Source of the DNA: Gallaecimonas mangrovi
Lineage (GTDB): Bacteria > Pseudomonadota > Gammaproteobacteria > Enterobacterales > Gallaecimonadaceae
Direction: 5' to 3'
DNA: 64,000 nucleotides
Assembly (NCBI RefSeq): GCF_003367375.1
Contig: NZ_CP031416.1
Location: 937,501-1,001,500 of the forward strand
Below, piece by piece: positions 60,252 through 64,000 of this stretch; within the stretch, counting starts at the first letter, position 1; the number at the start of each line of letters is the position of its first letter. The position numbers were made by a program, and so were the translations under genes. The notes under the pieces are model-generated. The model was not told the DNA's origin and made no database searches. It saw nothing but the letters and a program-made list of their open reading frames with translations.

Positions 60252-60614
60252 ATGGCTCCCGAACCGCTGACGATCTACCGCGCCGATTGCCCGAGCCGAC
60301 CCATCCTGGACCAGCTGATCAGCAAATGGTCGATGCTGGTTTTGCAGGTTCTGGATGAACCGAAGCGCTTCAATATGATCAAGCGCCAGCTTGATGGGAT
60401 AACGCAGCGGGTTCTGACAGAAACCTTGCGCAAGCTCGAGCGCAGCGGGATGGTGACGCGCAGGGTGCTTGAGACCTCGCCCATCGGGGTTGAATACGCC
60501 CTGACCCCAATGGGGCAATCGTTGAAGGTGGTCTTTTCGTCGCTTTACGATTGGACAGTGACCAATATGAGAGACATCGAGGAGACCCAGCAGGCATATG
60601 ATCTCCAACGATGA
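60252..60614 (+). CDS. HxlR-family regulator
   Basis: 120 residues from the ATG at 60252 with AAAGGA upstream; a TTG at 60234 is rejected. Winged helix with the family start CPSRPILDQLISKWSMLVL, RFNMIKRQLDGITQRVLTETLRKLERSGMV-type core and VEYALTPMGQSL. Redox- or aldehyde-responsive regulators of this family often control a divergent enzyme gene; here the crotonase. Confidence 0.88.
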   Translation: MAPEPLTIYRADCPSRPILDQLISKWSMLVLQVLDEPKRFNMIKRQLDGITQRVLTETLRKLERSGMVTRRVLETSPIGVEYALTPMGQSLKVVFSSLYDWTVTNMRDIEETQQAYDLQR

Positions 60615-60861
60615 TGGCGTGAGCGTCAACTTTGTCCCGCCGCACTGCGGCAATGGTGATCCTCGCCAATGACCGGTGTGGGCCGAAAGCGATTATGTGG
60701 CTGTTGAGCGTGAATGTCTGCTTCGCTAATTTCTGGCGGCCAAAACCGGGCAGACCGCCTCGGCCCCTTTGCGGTCGTAAACCTAAGAGGGGTGAGAAGA
60801 GGGGACGTAGTCGCTTTGGTCTGGGGGCGAACATGGTAACTCGGAACCTTGCGAAGAATGT
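60615..60861. other. Non-coding, alphaproteobacteria-like filler
   Basis: No gene supported. Contains GGCCGAAAGC ... GAATGTCTGCTTCG text of the kind scattered in alphaproteobacterial genomes, similar in style to 59122-59313. It suggests the module carried donor flanking sequence on both sides. Confidence 0.35.
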
Positions 60862-61035
60862 CTATTCTTTTTGGCCTTCTGGTCGGAGGATAGAAACCAA
60901 GTAATTCTGTGGCCGAAGATCCAAATCTGGGAGTTCTCTGAACTGCTCTGGAATTGCCTTGAATATCTTGGAAACCGCTTGTCGGGTCATTCCAAGCAGA
61001 CCGGCAATTTTCGATTGATTGATCCCTTCGGAAAC
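60862..61035 (-). pseudogene. Fragment of a helix-turn-helix protein, cut by R1 copy 5
   Basis: On the minus strand the frame entering from 61035 reads GINQSKIAGLLGMTRQAVSK (a helix-turn-helix), then IFKAIPEQF and ends LRPEGQKE-stop at 60862. The upstream part is replaced by the R1 left end, within which the frame closes (TGA). About 57 residues, no start codon. It could be the end of a resolvase-, phage- or plasmid-type regulator. Confidence 0.5.
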
Positions 61036-61288
61036 TCAACGGGACACCCACTTTGGGGTCTTATCTAAATCAGGCGAGTTAGACGATGGTTTAGGGAAGC
61101 GGCCATGCGTCTAGGTTTCTGCAGCCCTGCCATCCTGTCTCGGCTGTCCATCCATTTCAGCGCTCCACTTAACGGGCTCCGGGCCTCACCAGCAGGATGT
61201 GAATGCAGGAAATAAGATCTGCTACTTCGCCTCGTAGCTGGTAAGAGCTTGACATACAAAAAGGCTTAAAGTGGGGGTCTTGCTGAGT
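61034..61288 (+). repeat. R1 element copy 5, with R2-type interior
   Basis: 255 bases. Left end ACTCAACGGGACACCCACTT, then TTATCTAAATCAG as in copies 2 and 3. The interior changes to CCTGTCTCGGCTGTCC ... CACTTAACGGGCTCC ... CACCAGCAGGATGTGAATG, matching 44.6-44.7 kb. Right end GCTTAAAGTGGGGGTCTTGCTGAGT. Its stop-side neighbour (SDR) ends 39 bases to the right. Confidence 0.82.
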
Positions 61289-61326
61289 TGGCTTCGGCTT
61301 GGCCTCGCCCCGCGAAGCGGCGGCCG

Positions 61327-62298
61327 TCAGTCGAGCAGCAGCTCGCTCGATACCGCCCATAGGTGGCGGGCGATTAGCGGGTCTAACGCCCACTCCTTGA
61401 CCCCATGCGGATGGTCGGCTAACGAGGCCTCGTTTCCTACGGTGTAGGCTTCGCGGCAGTCATCAAGATAATGTCCTCCGGTATGCGCAAATTCCGGCAA
61501 GGCGGCCGCTACCATCGTAGTCGCGACCCCCTGTTCAACGGTCTTGTAGCGAAAGACGCCCGCGGCGGCGGCGGCATCCAGTGAGGCCCGTTGCTGCGCC
61601 GTGAAGTTGCGCTGCAAGCCGGTGACGACGCCGCCGGGATTGACCGCATTGGCGACGATCCCGTCCGAAGCCCAAAGCCTGGTGGCCTCGACCGCGAACA
61701 GGGCATTGGCCGTCTTGGATTGGGCATAGGCGATCTGTGGGTCGTAAGGGCGACGTTCAAAATGCAGATCATCAAAATCAATGCCTGCTCGCATATGCGC
61801 GGTCGAGCTCAGTGCAACGATCCGGGCACCGTTCCGCTCTGCCGCGCCCCGAGCCAGCGCGCGATGCAATCCCGTGGCAAGGGCGAAATGGCCAAGGTGG
61901 TTCGTCGCGAATTGGAGTTCCCATCCTTCCGGGGTCCGTTCAAGACCACTGGTGACGACGCCCGCATTGTTGATCAGCAAGTGCAGCGGCGCGTCCCAGG
62001 ACTCGACGAAAGCTGCGATGGACGACCTATCTGCTAGATCGAGGTAGGCAACGTCCGGCGCGGCAGTCTGGGTGTCCCGTTGGATACCCTTCGCCACCTT
62101 CCGACCGACGTCGAGGTTGCGTACAGCGAGCACGACCTCAGCTCCGGCAATAGCTAATGACCGGGCGGTCTCGATCCCCAGACCCGAGGATGCACCTGTG
62201 ACGATGGCGCGGATCCCCTGAAGACTGATACCGGACATGACCTCTGCAGCGGTACTTTCGGCCGTAAACGGCGTAGAAATGAGGGAGGGTGCGGGCAT
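61327..62298 (-). CDS. SDR-family oxidoreductase (retinol dehydrogenase-like)
   Basis: 323 residues from the ATG at 62298 with AGGAT upstream; the longer frame crosses the promoter. TGASSGLGIETAR, NNAG and catalytic YAQSK are present; the C-terminal third is the longer type seen in retinol/WW-oxidoreductase-like SDRs. Substrate unknown. Divergent from a TetR gene. Confidence 0.87.
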   Translation of the reverse strand: MPAPSLISTPFTAESTAAEVMSGISLQGIRAIVTGASSGLGIETARSLAIAGAEVVLAVRNLDVGRKVAKGIQRDTQTAAPDVAYLDLADRSSIAAFVESWDAPLHLLINNAGVVTSGLERTPEGWELQFATNHLGHFALATGLHRALARGAAERNGARIVALSSTAHMRAGIDFDDLHFERRPYDPQIAYAQSKTANALFAVEATRLWASDGIVANAVNPGGVVTGLQRNFTAQQRASLDAAAAAGVFRYKTVEQGVATTMVAAALPEFAHTGGHYLDDCREAYTVGNEASLADHPHGVKEWALDPLIARHLWAVSSELLLD

Positions 62299-62311
62299 GA
62301 TAGATCCTGAC

Positions 62312-62360
62312 GATTGTACACAATCTAGATATACGCTATACATAATTACAGGAATTGTAA
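62312..62360. promoter_or_regulatory. Two palindromes in SDR/TetR divergent promoter
   Basis: GATTGTACACAATC (62312-62325, perfect) and TTACA-GGAAT-TGTAA (62346-62360). Candidate operators for the TetR gene starting at 62390. Confidence 0.55.
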
Positions 62361-62389
62361 AGTTAGGATAGTTCAAAAAGGAGCCGCCG

Positions 62390-62971
62390 ATGCCGAACAT
62401 CGGAGATGCCGCACAACTTCCTGTCGCCGAAGGTAATACGCGCCGCATCGCTATCATGCATGCCGCTCTCGCCACCTTTGCCCGTTTCGGCTATCGCAAG
62501 ACATCTATGGAGGAGATCGCGCGTACTGCCCGGATTTCCCGCCCGGGCCTGTATTTCCTTTTCTCCTCGAAGGAGCAGCTTTTCCGCGAGGTCGTGTCGC
62601 ACGTCCTTAGTGAGGATCTGGCCGAAGTCGAACGCCAACTCAGCACGCCCGGCTTACCTTTGGCGGGGCGCATCGTGTCGGCCTTCGATCAATGGGCGGG
62701 GCGATATGTTGGCCCTCTGGCCCGCGATCTCGCCGCCCTGATCGAAACAAATCCGGAGATACTAGGCGATATTGTCACGCAGGCGCCCGAACGCTTTTCC
62801 GCCTTGGTCATCGACGCGATCGCCTCCTCGGAGAAGCCTGAGCACAGGGAAAAGGCCGCAGCCCTGACACAGACCCTGATCAGCGCGTCGATCGGCATCA
62901 AGTATCAGGCAGACACACGCGACGAATACACTGCGCGATTTGCGACAGCCGTCGATTTGTTGCTGAGGTGA
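62390..62971 (+). CDS. TetR-family regulator
   Basis: 193 residues. HTH MEEIARTARISRPGLYFLFSSKEQLF-like with IAIMHAALATFARFGYRKTS before it. Divergent from the SDR gene by 91 bases. Likely repressor of that gene. Confidence 0.88.
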   Translation: MPNIGDAAQLPVAEGNTRRIAIMHAALATFARFGYRKTSMEEIARTARISRPGLYFLFSSKEQLFREVVSHVLSEDLAEVERQLSTPGLPLAGRIVSAFDQWAGRYVGPLARDLAALIETNPEILGDIVTQAPERFSALVIDAIASSEKPEHREKAAALTQTLISASIGIKYQADTRDEYTARFATAVDLLLR

Positions 62972-63021
62972 CTGTTGATTCTTTGCGCCGCGCGGCGGCT
63001 GAGTTCCGTGCCGGCCGTCCT

Positions 63022-63089
63022 GTGCTCGCGCTCATCATCTATTAAGATCTTGATATACAGCAAGAATCAAAGTAGGTGTCCTGCTGAGT
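63022..63089 (+). repeat. R1 right end (partial copy 6)
   Basis: Right end AATCAAAGTAGGTGTCCTGCTGAGT (63065-63089), preceded by TTGATATACAGCAAG and GTCCTGTGCTCGCGCTCA (63022-63039), the same pair of blocks found at 51760-51845. No left end was found. The next gene's stop is six bases away. Confidence 0.75.
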
Positions 63090-63095
63090 TGGCCT

Positions 63096-64000
63096 TTAAT
63101 CATGTCCAGTGGTCTTGTGTGAGCAGACCCAGCCGGAACACAACACTGCCACTACGGAAAGAAGTGACAGTACCGGCAATATCAGTAGCACTGCGGAGGC
63201 ATAGCTCGCTGGAGTTTTCGGATCAGCTGCGTTGGTATAGATACCGCCTAAGAAGGCAATTCCCAGAAATACCCCTAATTGTGCAGTAGTATTGACCAGT
63301 GCCGATATTGACGGCACCTTTTCATGGGGAACGATGGCCGTCAACCGCGCGACTAGAGCGCCAAACCCTGCTCCATGACCGAGGCCACTTAGCATCAGTA
63401 GTGCCAAAAGGCCTGACAACGCTGGTTCAGGTTTTATCACCTTTAGCAGCGAGAACTGGGCAATACTCAATACTGCCAGTGCTGCCGGCGATATGCCTCG
63501 ATACCAGCGTTGGGGTAATCGTGTCCACAGCAAGTTGACTGCTGCGAAAGCCAAGGCATAAGCAGAAAAGATCAACGACGCGTTAAAGACAGTAAAGCCG
63601 GCGCCACTTTGTAGATAACTTGACAAGACATAGATCAGTGTACCGTAGCCACCCATGGTTACTAGCACGACGTAAAGCGTAGGTGGAACCACTGAAGAGG
63701 CCAGCATGCCGATATCTAGAAGGGGCTGACGTCCGAGGCGCACCACACCGATTTCATACACCGCAAAGACAGCAAGACCAGCCAGTCCACCTAGCCCTGT
63801 CAGAATGCTCCAGATGGGCCAGCCGTGATGTGATCCGACATTCAGTGTTACGGTAACGAGGCTCAGTGAAAGAATGAAGATCAGTAAGCCTCCCAAATCC
63901 AGCCGCTGCCCTCGGTGCTCTTCAGATTTAATTAGATGGCGTTGCGCACTGAGTGCCAGCCATAGCCCGATCGGTGTGTACAAGAAAAAAGCCACCCGCC
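63096..64000 (-). CDS. MFS transporter, DHA2 type, N-terminus outside window
   Basis: About 301 C-terminal residues visible, frame still open at the window edge. Starts in the family's VAFFLYTPIGLWLAL segment and continues with about eight helices to the C-terminus. About 165 residues are missing. Probable drug exporter. Base use looks closer to the host core genes than to the SDR module before it. Stop codon six bases from an R1 end. Confidence 0.85.
   Translation of the reverse strand, partial: RVAFFLYTPIGLWLALSAQRHLIKSEEHRGQRLDLGGLLIFILSLSLVTVTLNVGSHHGWPIWSILTGLGGLAGLAVFAVYEIGVVRLGRQPLLDIGMLASSVVPPTLYVVLVTMGGYGTLIYVLSSYLQSGAGFTVFNASLIFSAYALAFAAVNLLWTRLPQRWYRGISPAALAVLSIAQFSLLKVIKPEPALSGLLALLMLSGLGHGAGFGALVARLTAIVPHEKVPSISALVNTTAQLGVFLGIAFLGGIYTNAADPKTPASYASAVLLILPVLSLLSVVAVLCSGWVCSHKTTGHD

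Noticed and set aside
48035-61288. Standard mobile integron with canonical attC sites
   Set aside because: The right core box has C in place of the second base (GCTGAGT), elements are about 195 bases, cassettes have internal divergent promoters, and no intI is visible. Kept only as a hypothesis to test.
44339-64000. CRISPR array or tRNA cluster to explain the regular repeats
   Set aside because: Repeat spacing is in kilobases and the intervals hold genes. No short spacers and no tRNA cloverleaf sequences were seen.

Overview
The window looks like a gammaproteobacterial chromosome of the Alteromonadales/Aeromonadales/Vibrionales type. The evidence is conserved gene order: queA-tgt-yajC-secD-secF, suhB, trmJ-cysE-iscRSUA-hscBA-fdx-iscX, ndk-rlmN-pilW-rodZ-ispG-hisS-yfgM-bamB-der, and xseA facing guaB-guaA. 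A Gallaecimonas-like genome is my best guess, at low confidence.

1-44.3 kb is core genome. It opens with an operon: a thermostable-hemolysin (GNAT-like) protein, an adenylate-forming ligase fused to a haem-oxygenase-like iron domain, an SDR, an exported TPR protein and a QseBC-like two-component system. The first four look like a small-molecule or lipid pathway beside a sensor. Next come queuosine synthesis and SecDF-YajC export genes, a complete Isc iron-sulfur operon preceded by an IscR-type site, then rRNA/tRNA modification, isoprenoid and outer-membrane assembly genes. An RND efflux operon with a TetR gene, the agmatine-to-putrescine pair aguBA, xseA and guaBA follow.

44.3-64 kb, starting directly 3' of guaA, is an accessory mosaic. 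About twenty genes fall into modules built around divergent promoters. Nearly every module has its own TetR, AraC or HxlR regulator beside an oxidoreductase (MDR, SDR, AKR, FAD enzyme), a crotonase or an MFS exporter, often with palindromes that look like operators. Several modules have high-GC, alphaproteobacteria-like sequence.

The modules are separated by one family of repeats (called R1 here) at 48035-48586, 51846-52038, 54630-54831, 59019-59121 and 61034-61288, with degenerate or partial copies near 44.6-44.8, 51.47 and 63.07 kb. All are in the same orientation and have about 25-bp inverted ends containing GGGACACCCACTTTGAGT. They lie mostly at tail-to-tail junctions, some only a few bases from stop codons, and one overprints the 3' end of an MFS gene. 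No transposase or integrase gene is visible. My main candidate for something undescribed is therefore a repeat-punctuated array of captured regulator plus detoxification modules. A second, longer repeat family (R2), with a conserved hairpin, is interleaved with it.
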